Numbered from the stretch's first letter, positions 27,441 through 36,122 are shown. The stretch is 64,000 nt of DNA from Streptomyces atratus (GCF_014648655.1 NZ_BMRN01000009.1:248001-312000), one strand, 5' to 3'. Numbers and translations: made by a program. Notes: a model not told the origin generated them from the letters alone.

Positions 27441-28544
27441 ATGAGCGGGGTAACGATCCATCAGGTCGCGGAGGCCGCGGGGGTCTCCGCGAGCACGGTC
27501 TCCAACGTCCTCAACGGGCGTACGGACCGTATGCAGGCGGCCACGCTGGCCCGCGTGGAGCAGGTGATCGAGCAGCTCAGCTACCGGCCCAACCGCGCGG
27601 CCCGGATGCTGCGAACGGGCCGCATCAAGGTCATCGGTCTCATCGTGCCGTCCGTCGCCAACCCGTTCTGGGGGGCGCTCGCCCGTGAGCTGGAGGCCAT
27701 CGCGCTCGCCGAGGGCTATCACGTACTGCTCTGCAACAGCGAGCGCGATCCCGCCCGCGAGCTCAAGTACGGCGAGGAGCTGCTCGCGGACGGGGTCAGC
27801 GGAGTGGTGCTCTGCTCCTCGCTTCCCTCACTCGACCATGTGACACCGCTGCTCAGCCGCGGACTGAAGATGGTCGCCTTCGACCGCACCGCACAGGCGG
27901 GCGATCCGCCGTCGCTGGCCTCCATCAGCGTCGACAACGCGATGGGTGCCGAGCTCGCCACCCGTCATCTGATCGAACTCGGCCACCGCCGACTGGCATT
28001 CGTCTCCGGCTCGGTCAACAGCGTCAACCGCCGTGAGCGGCTGCGCGGTTTCCGGGCCGCCCTGGAGTCCGCCGGTCTCGACCCGGCCGACGCGATCGTC
28101 TGGCCCGGCGCCGACACCGCCGAGTTCGGTGACAAGGACGCCGCCGAACTGGGGCGGAACGCCGCCAGGGAACTCCTCGGCGGACCGCGCCCGCCCACCG
28201 CGTTCGTCGCCATCAACGACATGTGCGCGATCGGGATCTGCCGGGGCGCCAAGGATGCCGGACGCAGCGCGGGGCAGGACGTCTCCGTGGTCGGCTTCGA
28301 CGACATACTCCTCGCAGACCTCTTCGAGCCCCCGCTCACGACGGTCCGCCAGCCGCTGCCGGAGATGGCCGCGGAGACGTTCCAGCAACTGCGGGCGCGG
28401 ATCGACTCCGCGCCTGCGGCGGGACGGTCGCTGCTCATCCGGCCGAGACTGGTCGTACGGGAGTCGACGGCCCCGGCCGACGTGGCCGCCACGGTCCCCG
28501 GGCCGAGCGGAGCCGGGCAGCGGGTGGCGGGCCGGACGGCATAG
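27441..28544 (+). CDS. LacI-family transcriptional regulator of the polysaccharide operon
   Basis: The 367-residue protein has an N-terminal LacI HTH (TIHQVAEAAGVSASTVSNVL, residues about 5-24) and hinge (RPNRAARMLRTG). A periplasmic-binding-like effector domain follows (VIGLIVPSVANPFWGALARE, FVAINDMCAIGI, VSVVGFDDI). It is divergent from the importer-lyase operon. It probably represses that operon and itself through the ATCGAT palindromes, and is released by an oligosaccharide or lyase product. The ATG has GGAGG six to eight bases upstream. Confidence 0.93.
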   Translation: MSGVTIHQVAEAAGVSASTVSNVLNGRTDRMQAATLARVEQVIEQLSYRPNRAARMLRTGRIKVIGLIVPSVANPFWGALARELEAIALAEGYHVLLCNSERDPARELKYGEELLADGVSGVVLCSSLPSLDHVTPLLSRGLKMVAFDRTAQAGDPPSLASISVDNAMGAELATRHLIELGHRRLAFVSGSVNSVNRRERLRGFRAALESAGLDPADAIVWPGADTAEFGDKDAAELGRNAARELLGGPRPPTAFVAINDMCAIGICRGAKDAGRSAGQDVSVVGFDDILLADLFEPPLTTVRQPLPEMAAETFQQLRARIDSAPAAGRSLLIRPRLVVRESTAPADVAATVPGPSGAGQRVAGRTA

Positions 28545-28587
28545 GGCGCCGACGCTCAGGCCCCGACCGACGTCTGCGCTCCCCGCG

Positions 28588-28607
28588 CCGGGGTGCCACG
28601 GCACCGG
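28588..28607 (+). terminator. Possible hairpin terminator after the LacI gene
   Basis: CCGGGGTGCCACGGCACCGG can form a stem with one bulged G, about 44 bp after the LacI stop. There is no T-run, as usual in Streptomyces. Confidence 0.35.
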
Positions 28608-28701
28608 CGAGGCGCGACGGGGCCGTATTCCGTATCGGCAGTTGCTACTTGGTGGCGGTGCGCGCGGTGTCCTGGGAAGTGCGTCGCACGAGGCGTCGCG
28701 T

Positions 28702-28974
28702 TCAGGGGCTGGCGAGTTCGAGCACGGTGATGCCGGCGAGCACGACAGCGCCGGCGATGAGGCGCAGACGGCCGAAGCGCTCGTGGAAGAGGAGCGTGGC
28801 GATCAGCGCCGCGATGAGGATGCTGGTCTCACGCAGGGCGGCGACGGTTGCGAGGTCGCCGTGGGCTTGCGCCCAGATGACGAGGCCATAGGCGAGCAAG
28901 GAGATGGCGCCGCCTGCCAGACCGATCCCGCAGACCGGCTTGAGCTGCGCGAACAGGGGTCGGCCGCGTCGGGC
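28702..28974 (-). pseudogene. DMT/EamA transporter relic, C-terminal third only
   Basis: The minus strand encodes RRGRPLFAQLKPVCGIGLAG, then GGAISLLAYGLVIWAQAHGD and RETSILIAALIATLLFHERF, ending at a stop at 28702. These are the last three or four helices of an EamA-type (DMT superfamily) permease. Upstream of about 28974 the similarity stops abruptly, where it meets the truncated SIS domain on the opposite strand. About two thirds of the gene is missing, including the start. Confidence 0.7.
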
Positions 28975-29488
28975 GAGTGCCACGCTGACCGCCGACCGGC
29001 TGCTCGCCGCGGCCACCGCGCTGAACGCCGCGCCCCGCATCGTGGTCGCGGCGGCCGGCCTCTCCGCCGCCGTGGCCGCCGACGCCGCGTACCGCCTGCG
29101 TGCCCTCGGGTGCATCGTCGACGCCCCGGCCGACTTCCTCACCGCTCAACTCGCCGCCGCCCAACTGCCCCCGGGTGCAGTGTGCCTGGCCATCAGTCAC
29201 ACCGGAGCCACCCGCAGTACCGTCGACACTGCCCGTCGCGCCCGCCACGCAGGGGCCGAGGTCATCGGCCTGACCAGCTATGCCCAGTCGCCCCTGAGCG
29301 AGACCAGTACGCACACTCTCGTCGCCGGGGGGCAGGACCTCGTCTTCGGGCTGGAAACCACGGCCAGCCGGATTGCCCATCTCGTCACCGTCGACGCCCT
29401 CACCCAGACCCTTCTCACCCTTCGCGCAACCACAGCGGAACAGACCCTCCACCTCTCCGCCGACGTCACCGCCGACCATTCCTACTGA
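28975..29488 (+). pseudogene. RpiR-family regulator relic, SIS domain only
   Basis: The plus strand encodes TADRLLAAATALNAAPRIVV, then AVAADAAYRLRALGC, LPPGAVCLAISHTGATRSTV and GAEVIGLTSYAQSPLSE, ending at a stop at 29486-29488. This is the sugar-phosphate-binding SIS domain of a MurR/RpiR regulator. The N-terminal HTH_6 domain and start are missing. Similarity starts right at the breakpoint shared with the DMT relic. A frame stays open upstream to 28904, but through antisense transporter sequence. Confidence 0.7.
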
Positions 29489-29514
29489 CCCGGCCGTCGA
29501 TGCGACACGCAAGA

Positions 29515-29539
29515 GCGCGGCGATCAGGGATCGCCGCGC
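29515..29539. terminator. Strong hairpin terminator
   Basis: Arms GCGCGGCGATC and GATCGCCGCGC form a perfect 11-bp stem around AGG. It lies 27 bp after the SIS relic stop. Confidence 0.7.
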
Positions 29540-29576
29540 CCTCGTGTCCAGGACGGCAGCGGCGGGGCGCGGCGCA

Positions 29577-29636
29577 GCTCGCCACGTTGTAGACCGCGTT
29601 GCTCTTCGCGTTCTGACCGTCGGTGTTGTAGTCGTC
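29577..29636 (-). pseudogene. GH10 endo-xylanase-like scrap
   Basis: The minus strand reads DDYNTDGQNAKSNAVYNVAS. It matches the conserved GH10 stretch of the form NDYN-x-NAKS-x-AVYN that follows the active-site region of family-10 xylanases. Only about 20 residues can be aligned and the flanks do not match, so this is either a gene scrap or chance. Confidence 0.35.
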
Positions 29637-29857
29637 GGGTTGATGTGGGGTCCAGGCACGAATGGGCCCTCTGATGTCACCCGTCCCGGCGGAGTGCGAG
29701 GTGGTCCAGGCGTGGATTCGGTGCGTTACATATCTCCGCGCAGGTCGATGTTCTGAAACAAGGTTGGGGCGACAGCTGCGACGTGAGGCATGAGTCGGCG
29801 ATGGGAGTATCTGCAGCTGGTTGCTTGCGTCGCCACAGGGTTCGACCGTTATCGATA

Positions 29858-29873
29858 TGTTACGGGCGTTACA
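29858..29873. promoter_or_regulatory. Candidate operator upstream of amino-acid importer operon
   Basis: TGTTACGGGCGTTACA has TGTTAC/GTTACA half-sites that are inverted with one mismatch, about 85-100 bp before the binding-protein start. The RpiR regulator encoded at the end of the same operon is a plausible ligand-responsive binder; this is inference. Confidence 0.35.
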
Positions 29874-29959
29874 GTATGGCGAAAATGCACCTGACGTGTA
29901 ACGTGCGGGCATCCGGTCGGCGGTGAACCAACCGCACGGCAGTTCCGCGAGAGGGGTCC

Positions 29960-30919
29960 GTGTTGCACACCCGCCCAGTCCGCCGCGCAGTAGCGGCCAC
30001 TGCACTGTTGATCGCATCGTCCACGGCGCTGTCCGCATGTGGAAAAGATGGCGCCGTCGGTGGCGCTGCCGCTCCCGCAGGCGATGTCACCGTCGCAGGT
30101 GTGCATGTCACCCGCGACGCGAAACTCCACGCCTCCCTGCCCGCGGCCGTCAGGTCCAGCGGTACGGTCCGGGTGGCCACCGACGTACCGTATGCGCCGT
30201 TCATCATGTTCAAGACCGAGGGGCAGCCCGAGCTCACCGGGCTCGACTACGACCTCGGCCAGGCGCTCGGCGCCAAGCTGGGGGTTCGATTCGCCTTCAC
30301 CGCCCAGAAGTTCGACGGCATCGTGCCCGCCATCCAGGCCGGCAAGTTCGACGCGGTCATCTCGGCCATGACCGACACCAAGGAACGCCAGCGGGTCCTG
30401 GACTTCGTGGACTACTCCGTATCGGGCTCGGGAATCCTCGTGGTCAAGGGGAACCCGGACCGGATCACACGGCTCGGTGATCTCTGCGGCAAGAAGGTCG
30501 GTACCGAGGCGGCCACCCATCAGCTGGAAGTGCTGCAGGCTCATCAGGTCAAGTGCGCCGAAGCGGGCAGGGACGCCATCTCCATTCAGACGTTCCCGAA
30601 GGATTCCGACGCCCAACTCGCCCTGCGATCAAGGAAGGTGGTCGCCGACCTGCTGACGAAGCCCGGCGCAGGCTGGACGGCGAAGACCGCCGACGGCGGC
30701 CGAGCCTTCGAGGTCGTCGAGGACCCCGCCGCGAGCGGCGGCTACGAGGCAACCCCCAACGGCATCGGTGTCAGCAAACAGCTTCCCGGGCTGACCGACG
30801 CGATCCAGAAGGTTGTACAGGCGCTCATCGACGACGGCACGCTCGGCAAGATCTGCGACAAGTACGGCGCCGCCTCCATCGCGGTGAAGCAGGCCACCAA
30901 GAACGCGGCGGTGTCCTGA
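29960..30919 (+). CDS. Amino-acid ABC transporter substrate-binding lipoprotein
   Basis: The 319-residue protein starts with GTG behind GAGAGGGG. It has a lipoprotein signal with lipobox LSAC (Cys27). It is a family-3 solute-binding protein: GTVRVATDVPYAPFIMF, LTGLDYDLGQALGAKLGV, KFDAVISAMTDTKERQRVLD, and C-terminal DDGTLGKICDKYG. It captures a polar amino acid or related small molecule at the outer membrane face. It is the first gene of a tight plus-strand operon with permease, ATPase, M20 peptidase and RpiR regulator. Confidence 0.92.
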   Translation: MLHTRPVRRAVAATALLIASSTALSACGKDGAVGGAAAPAGDVTVAGVHVTRDAKLHASLPAAVRSSGTVRVATDVPYAPFIMFKTEGQPELTGLDYDLGQALGAKLGVRFAFTAQKFDGIVPAIQAGKFDAVISAMTDTKERQRVLDFVDYSVSGSGILVVKGNPDRITRLGDLCGKKVGTEAATHQLEVLQAHQVKCAEAGRDAISIQTFPKDSDAQLALRSRKVVADLLTKPGAGWTAKTADGGRAFEVVEDPAASGGYEATPNGIGVSKQLPGLTDAIQKVVQALIDDGTLGKICDKYGAASIAVKQATKNAAVS

Positions 30920-30920
30920 C

Positions 30921-31907
30921 ATGGCAGCCCTCACACCCGCCGGGGCCGTATGCGGCGCCCGGGCCACCGCACCGCATGCCGGGGAGAGCCGCACCGTCGT
31001 ACCGATCCGGCACTGGGGCCGATGGCTGGCCGCCGCGGCTGCCCTCACCTCCCTCGTCGGCCTGATCGGCTCCCTCGCCGGGAACAAGAACCTGCACTGG
31101 GACATCGTCGGGCACTACGTCTTCGCCGACCTCGTGTTCAACGGCCTGGCCACCACCCTGTGGCTCACCGCCGCAGCCATGGCCGTCGGCCTCGGGCTGG
31201 GCGTTCTCGTAGCCGTGATGCGCCTGTCGTCCAACCCAGTGCTCCGCACCCTGGCCAACGCGTTCGTCTGGATCTTCCGCGGCACCCCGCTCCTGGTCCA
31301 GATCATCTTCTGGGGGTACGCGGGCGCCCTCTACAAACACATCCTGATCGGCATCCCGTTCACCCACATCACCTTCCTGGACATGGACACCAACACGGTG
31401 CTCACCCCCGCGGTCGCCGCACTCCTGGCACTGGGACTGAACGAGGCGGCGTACGCGAGCGAGATCGTTCGCGCGGGTATCCAGTCCGTCGACGCGGGAC
31501 AGGCGGAGGCCGCACACTCGCTCGGCATGCGACCGGCCCTGACCACCCGGCGCATCGTGCTGCCCCAGGCCATGCGGGTCATCATCCCTCCGCTGGGGAA
31601 CGAGACGATCAACATGCTCAAGATGACCGCTCTGGTCTCGGTGATCTCCGCCCACGACCTGATGTCCAACATCCAGGACGTGTACGCCCAGAACTACCAG
31701 GTCATCCCCATGCTCGTGGTCGCCAGCATCTGGTACCTGATCCTCGTCACGGCACTGGGCCTGCCGCAGTCCTGGCTGGAGCGCCGCTACGGCCGTGGCA
31801 CGGCACCCGCCACCCCTGCCACCGGGCCGCTGCAACGCCTCGTCACGGGCGCCGCACTCCGGATCTCCCGCACCGGCCCCGCCGCATCGACCGACTCGAA
31901 GGGATGA
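30921..31907 (+). CDS. Amino-acid ABC transporter permease (HisM/GlnP type)
   Basis: The 328-residue membrane protein has the family signature of polar amino-acid permeases: FNGLATTLWLTAAAMAVGLG, FRGTPLLVQIIFWGYAGALY and the EAA loop SVDAGQAEAAHSLGMRPALT. The N- and C-terminal tails are longer than usual. The gene starts 1 bp after the binding-protein stop. A single permease gene implies a homodimeric channel. Confidence 0.92.
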   Translation: MAALTPAGAVCGARATAPHAGESRTVVPIRHWGRWLAAAAALTSLVGLIGSLAGNKNLHWDIVGHYVFADLVFNGLATTLWLTAAAMAVGLGLGVLVAVMRLSSNPVLRTLANAFVWIFRGTPLLVQIIFWGYAGALYKHILIGIPFTHITFLDMDTNTVLTPAVAALLALGLNEAAYASEIVRAGIQSVDAGQAEAAHSLGMRPALTTRRIVLPQAMRVIIPPLGNETINMLKMTALVSVISAHDLMSNIQDVYAQNYQVIPMLVVASIWYLILVTALGLPQSWLERRYGRGTAPATPATGPLQRLVTGAALRISRTGPAASTDSKG

Positions 31908-31910
31908 GAG

Positions 31911-32681
31911 ATGAGAGTGGAAACGCCGATGGTGCACGCCGAGGGCGTGCGTAAACACTTCGGGAAGGTCTCCGTGCTCCGGGGTATCGACCTGAGCGTC
32001 GAACGCGGCCGCGTCTGCTGCCTGCTGGGCCCCTCCGGCTCGGGGAAGTCCACGTTCCTGCGCTGCATCAACCATCTGGAGAAGATCGACGGAGGCAGCC
32101 TTTCCGTCGACGGTGCCCCGGTCGGCCACCGGCAGCAGGGCAACCGGCTGTACGAGCTGAAGGAACGCGAGATCGCCCGCGCCCGCCGCGACATCGGGAT
32201 GGTGTTCCAGCGATTCAATCTCTTTCCGCACATGACGGCGCTGGAGAACGTCATGGAGGCGCCCGTGAAGGTCGCGGGCGTCACCAGGGCCGAGGCACGT
32301 GCCGACGCCCTGCGGCTGCTGGACCGGGTAGGCCTCGCCGACCGTGCCGAGCGCTATCCGGCCCAGCTGTCCGGCGGCCAACAGCAACGCGTCGCGATCG
32401 CAAGAGCGCTCGCGATGAAGCCCAAACTGATGCTCTTCGACGAACCGACGTCGGCTCTGGACCCGGAACTGGTCGGGGAAGTGCTCGACGTGATGCGGCA
32501 GTTGGCCGCGGAAGGGATGACGATGGTCGTCGTCACACACGAGATCGGATTCGCCCGGGAGGTCGCGGACACGGCCGTCTTCATGGACGGCGGTGTCGTG
32601 GTCGAGGCCGGTGACCCCCGGCAGGTACTCGGCGATCCCCAGCAGGAACGCACCCGTACCTTCCTGTCGAAGGTCCTGTGA
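31911..32681 (+). CDS. Amino-acid ABC transporter ATP-binding protein (GlnQ type)
   Basis: The 256-residue ATPase carries Walker A GPSGSGKST (40-48), the Q-loop VFQRFNLFPHMTALEN, signature LSGGQQQRVAIARAL, Walker B LMLFDEPTSALD and the switch histidine in VVVTHE. It drives uptake through the adjacent permease. The stop at 32679-32681 overlaps the start region of the peptidase gene. Confidence 0.95.
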   Translation: MRVETPMVHAEGVRKHFGKVSVLRGIDLSVERGRVCCLLGPSGSGKSTFLRCINHLEKIDGGSLSVDGAPVGHRQQGNRLYELKEREIARARRDIGMVFQRFNLFPHMTALENVMEAPVKVAGVTRAEARADALRLLDRVGLADRAERYPAQLSGGQQQRVAIARALAMKPKLMLFDEPTSALDPELVGEVLDVMRQLAAEGMTMVVVTHEIGFAREVADTAVFMDGGVVVEAGDPRQVLGDPQQERTRTFLSKVL

Positions 32682-33931
32682 TGCCCGAGATACGACAGCG
32701 GGGCACGGCAGCCCTGCTGCTCCCCGACGCCCTCGCCCTCCAGCCCCGCTACCTGGCGGACCTGGAACATCTGGTGTCCATCGACTCCGGCTCGTACAGC
32801 CCGGAAGGAGTCAATCGCATCGCGGCATGGACCGTGCGACGCCTGACCGGCCTGGGGTTCGAGGTGGACCGGTCGCCCGTCACGGCCCCGGGCCGGGACA
32901 CGCACTTCGGTGACGTGGTGGTGGGTCGGCTGCGCGGCCGGCTCCTCGCCGAACAGGGCGGACGGCGCATCCTTCTCGCCGGACACCTGGACACCGTCTT
33001 CGACGACGGGACGGCGGCGCAGCGTCCCTTCACCCGTAACGGCCCGCTCGCCCACGGCCCCGGAGTCAGCGACGACAAGGGCGGCCTGCTGGCCGGCCTC
33101 ACCGCCGTGGAACTCCTGCTGCGCCGCGGGATGACGGACTTCGCGGAGATCGTCTTCCTCGCCACCCCCGACGAGGAGATCGGCTCCCCGGCCAGCCGCC
33201 GGGTGACCGCGGAGCTCGCCGCGGCCGTCGACTACGGGCTGGGCCTGGAGTGCGCCCGGGAGAACGGCGACCTCGTCATCGCCCGCAAGGGGGTGGCGGA
33301 CTTCCTGATCACCGTCACGGGACGGGCCGCCCACGCCGGCATCGAACCGGAACGCGGAGCGAACGCCGCGCTCGCCGCCGCACAGCTGCTCATCGTCTGC
33401 CAGCAGATGAACGGACGGTGGGGCGACGTCACGGTCAATGTGGGGGTGATCCGGGCCGGCAGTCGTATCAACATCGTCTGTCCCGAGGCCGAGTTGCATG
33501 TGGAGGTACGCTCCTCGACCGGATCGGGTATCCAGCGCGCCCGGCAGGCCATCGAGGCCGCCGCCGCCCACCTGACCGTACCGGGCACCACGGCCACCGT
33601 GCGGCAGACAGAAGCATGTCCGGCCATGGAGGACACCCCGGCGGCCCGCGCTGTGTTCGCCCACGCGCGGGAAGCCGGGGCAGAGCTCGGCCTCGACCTG
33701 GGAGCCGCTGCCACCGGCGGCGTCGGCGACGCCAACACCATTGCCGGAGCCGGGGTGCCGACGCTCGACGGCCTCGGCCCGGTCGGTGGCGGTGACCACA
33801 GCCCGCAGGAGTGGCTGGACGTGACGACGGTCCCGCCCAGGGTCGCCCTGCTTGCGGCACTGATCACAGCTCTCGGCTCCACGGCGACAGCCGACCCGGA
33901 TACCCGGAGCACGCCGATCCGCGTAATCTGA
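32681..33931 (+). CDS. M20-family metallopeptidase
   Basis: The 416-residue protein is a carboxypeptidase-G2/ArgE-type zinc hydrolase: AGHLDTVF (H102, D104), HGPGVSDDKGG (bridging D131), DEEIGS (E165, E166) and a dimerisation domain around AHAGIEPERGANA. No signal peptide is visible, so it acts in the cytoplasm. Its coupling to an amino-acid importer suggests that the imported solute is an N-acyl amino acid, gamma-glutamyl compound or dipeptide that is hydrolysed after uptake. The ATG at 32681 overlaps the ATPase stop; a GTG at 32678 is an alternative. Confidence 0.9.
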   Translation: MPEIRQRGTAALLLPDALALQPRYLADLEHLVSIDSGSYSPEGVNRIAAWTVRRLTGLGFEVDRSPVTAPGRDTHFGDVVVGRLRGRLLAEQGGRRILLAGHLDTVFDDGTAAQRPFTRNGPLAHGPGVSDDKGGLLAGLTAVELLLRRGMTDFAEIVFLATPDEEIGSPASRRVTAELAAAVDYGLGLECARENGDLVIARKGVADFLITVTGRAAHAGIEPERGANAALAAAQLLIVCQQMNGRWGDVTVNVGVIRAGSRINIVCPEAELHVEVRSSTGSGIQRARQAIEAAAAHLTVPGTTATVRQTEACPAMEDTPAARAVFAHAREAGAELGLDLGAAATGGVGDANTIAGAGVPTLDGLGPVGGGDHSPQEWLDVTTVPPRVALLAALITALGSTATADPDTRSTPIRVI

Positions 33932-33957
33932 ACCCCTTTGGAAAGGTGGCCCGGCCC

Positions 33958-34857
33958 ATGTCCTCACTCGCCGAAGAGATCCGGCAACGGTTCGGTGACC
34001 TCAGCCCCGCCGAACGCAAGGTGGCCCGGGTGCTTCTCGCCGGTTACCCATCGGCCGGTTTCGAGACGGTGGCCACGCTCGCCGAACGTGCCGCGGTGAG
34101 CGCGCCCACGGTGATCCGTTTCGTCAACCGGCTCGGTTACAAGGGGTTCCCCGACTTCCAGGCGGCGCTGCGGGAGGAGCTGGAGGAACGCAGCGCCTCA
34201 CCTCTGCAGCTCTACAGCACAAGGGGATACGGCACCACGTCACCCGGGGCACCGGACGAGGAGGGGCGGGACAACGCGCACCCCGAGGGCAGCCAGGACG
34301 TCTTCAGCTCCGAGGTCGTCCGTACGCTGCGGGAGCTCCCGCCCCACGACGTGCAGGCGGCGATCTCCCTGCTCTGCCATCCCAAGCGCCGCATCATCCT
34401 GGCCGGCGGCCGGTTCACGCATCTGCTGGCGCAGTACCTGGGGCTGCACCTCATGCAACTGCGCGACGACGTGGTCATCCTGCCGGACCGCGACGTGGAG
34501 CGGACCGCGGTCCTGGCGGGTCTCGGCCGAAGGGACGTCCTCGTGGTCTTCGACTACCGGCGCTACGAACCGGACAAGATCGTCATCGCCGAGATGGCCG
34601 CGCAGTGCGGAAGCAAGGTCGTCCTGTTCACCGACGCCTGGCTCTCGCCGGTGACCAGCCTCGCCGACGTCGTCCTGCCCAGTCATGTCGCCGCGCCTTC
34701 GCCGTACGACAGCATGGTCCCGACGCTGGCCACCGTCGAGACGGTGCTCGCCGGGGTGCTCAGGCAGCTTGGCGAGGAAGGGCGCAGCCACTTGGAGCAC
34801 AGCGAGGACGTGTCCCGCAGGGCAGGTATCCAGCCGGACGACTCCCAGCCTGTTTGA
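33958..34857 (+). CDS. MurR/RpiR-family transcriptional regulator
   Basis: The 299-residue protein has an N-terminal HTH_6 domain (LSPAERKVARVLLAGYPSAG and SAPTVIRFVNRLGYKGFPDF) and a SIS domain from about residue 125 (PKRRIILAGGRFTHLLAQYL, DVLVVFDYRRYEP). It starts with ATG behind GAAAGGTGG, 26 bp after the peptidase. It probably controls the importer-peptidase operon in which it lies. RpiR proteins usually sense phosphosugars, but several actinobacterial ones regulate amino-acid or amino-sugar uptake. Confidence 0.92.
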   Translation: MSSLAEEIRQRFGDLSPAERKVARVLLAGYPSAGFETVATLAERAAVSAPTVIRFVNRLGYKGFPDFQAALREELEERSASPLQLYSTRGYGTTSPGAPDEEGRDNAHPEGSQDVFSSEVVRTLRELPPHDVQAAISLLCHPKRRIILAGGRFTHLLAQYLGLHLMQLRDDVVILPDRDVERTAVLAGLGRRDVLVVFDYRRYEPDKIVIAEMAAQCGSKVVLFTDAWLSPVTSLADVVLPSHVAAPSPYDSMVPTLATVETVLAGVLRQLGEEGRSHLEHSEDVSRRAGIQPDDSQPV

Positions 34858-34901
34858 GACGGTGGCTCACCGGGTGCGCTGTCGAGTACACGCCTGCACG
34901 C

Positions 34902-36122
34902 TCAGACGCGATTGACGCGGTACACGTCCCGTACACAGAGGTTGAGGACCGTGGTGGCCACGATGGCACCGGCACAGACCAGGAGCACGGTCCGATCGGC
35001 CCAGGCATGTGCGGCGAGCGCGGTGACGAGGTAGCCGAGCGGGATGGCGATGCGCTCCCCGACACCGTTGAACGAACTCATGCGGCCCAGCTCCTCCCGG
35101 GGCACGTGCTGTTGGAGCGCGGTGTTCCACGCCACGATGGCGACATCGAGCCCCACGCCCGCGAGCACGGCACTGAGCAGTACCCAGGGCAGGTCCAGGC
35201 CCGATCCCAATGCCGCCGGTGGCAGGCAGAGCCCGGAGCCGGTGACGACGGCAACGGCCAGCAGACGGCGGGGCTTCCAGCGCAGGCACACCACCGTCCC
35301 CGCAAGCAGTCCGAACGCGAACGCGCCCTGGACGAGCCCCCAGAAGCGCGCCCCCGAGTAGTGCTCGGCGGCGATGACCGGGCCGAGGAGCTGAAAGCCG
35401 GCCAGCCATGCGGCGACCACGACCGTTCCGGCGGCGGTGTACGTCCACAGCCAGGTGCGGGAGCGGAAGCCGGACCAGCCCGCCCGCAGGTCGGCCAGGG
35501 CGCTGCCCGTCGTGACCGGCGCGCCCAGCCGCAGGCCGAGCAGCAGGAGCGCTGCGACCAGGAAGGTGATTGCATCCCACGACAGGGCCCACGCCGGGCC
35601 GCCGACCGCGACGATCAGACCTCCGACGACGGGGCCGAGCACCTTGACGGCATTGTTCGGAAGCCGGACCAGCGCATTGGCCTGCTGCAGGTGCTGCGCC
35701 GCGACGAGTTGCCCCACCACACCGATCGCGGCCGGCGCGGTGAAGGCCACGGCGACCCCCGACGCGAAGCCGCACGCGGCGATCGAAGCGGTCGTCGCAT
35801 GGTGCGTGGCCACCAGCACGGCGAGCATCCCCTGCGCGGCCGCGGACAGGAGATTGCTCAGAAACAGAATCCGGCTGCGCGACAGACGATCCGCGAGGAC
35901 GCCGCCCGCGACGGTGAAGACAATCGTCGGTACGGAGTTCGTGGCCAGCACGATGCCGAGGGACCCGGCTCCGCCGCCCTGTCCGATCACCGCATAGGCG
36001 AGGGCGAGGGGAGCCATCGCGGACCCGGTCGCCGAAATGAGATTGGCGAGGACGAACCGCCGGAAAGCGGCAACTCGCAGTGGCCCCAAGGGAGTTGTCG
36101 GTTGCTCGATCGCGACTTTCAT
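34902..36122 (-). CDS. MFS transporter, MFS_3 drug-exporter type
   Basis: The 406-residue protein starts MKVAIEQPTTPLGPLRVAAF with AGGAGG upstream, which fixes the start within a longer open frame. It has about 12 helices, the loop GGVLADRLSRSRILFLSNLL, and the central motif LVAAQHLQQANALVRLPNNA seen in enterobactin-exporter-like MFS_3 proteins. A drug or siderophore efflux role is inferred. It is convergent with the RpiR gene, and no substrate genes are adjacent. Confidence 0.9.
   Translation of the reverse strand: MKVAIEQPTTPLGPLRVAAFRRFVLANLISATGSAMAPLALAYAVIGQGGGAGSLGIVLATNSVPTIVFTVAGGVLADRLSRSRILFLSNLLSAAAQGMLAVLVATHHATTASIAACGFASGVAVAFTAPAAIGVVGQLVAAQHLQQANALVRLPNNAVKVLGPVVGGLIVAVGGPAWALSWDAITFLVAALLLLGLRLGAPVTTGSALADLRAGWSGFRSRTWLWTYTAAGTVVVAAWLAGFQLLGPVIAAEHYSGARFWGLVQGAFAFGLLAGTVVCLRWKPRRLLAVAVVTGSGLCLPPAALGSGLDLPWVLLSAVLAGVGLDVAIVAWNTALQQHVPREELGRMSSFNGVGERIAIPLGYLVTALAAHAWADRTVLLVCAGAIVATTVLNLCVRDVYRVNRV

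Larger units (their letters stand above)
29489..29959. other. Intergenic region with terminator, GH10 scrap and operator-like repeat
   Basis: This 471-bp stretch holds no complete gene. It contains a strong hairpin after the SIS relic, a short GH10 xylanase-like scrap on the minus strand and a TGTTAC/GTTACA repeat before the amino-acid importer operon. Confidence 0.5.

Noticed and set aside
13215..28544. A CRISPR array or phage-defence system hidden in the large minus-strand block
   Set aside because: No direct-repeat array, nuclease or helicase was seen. All genes there fit carbohydrate use.
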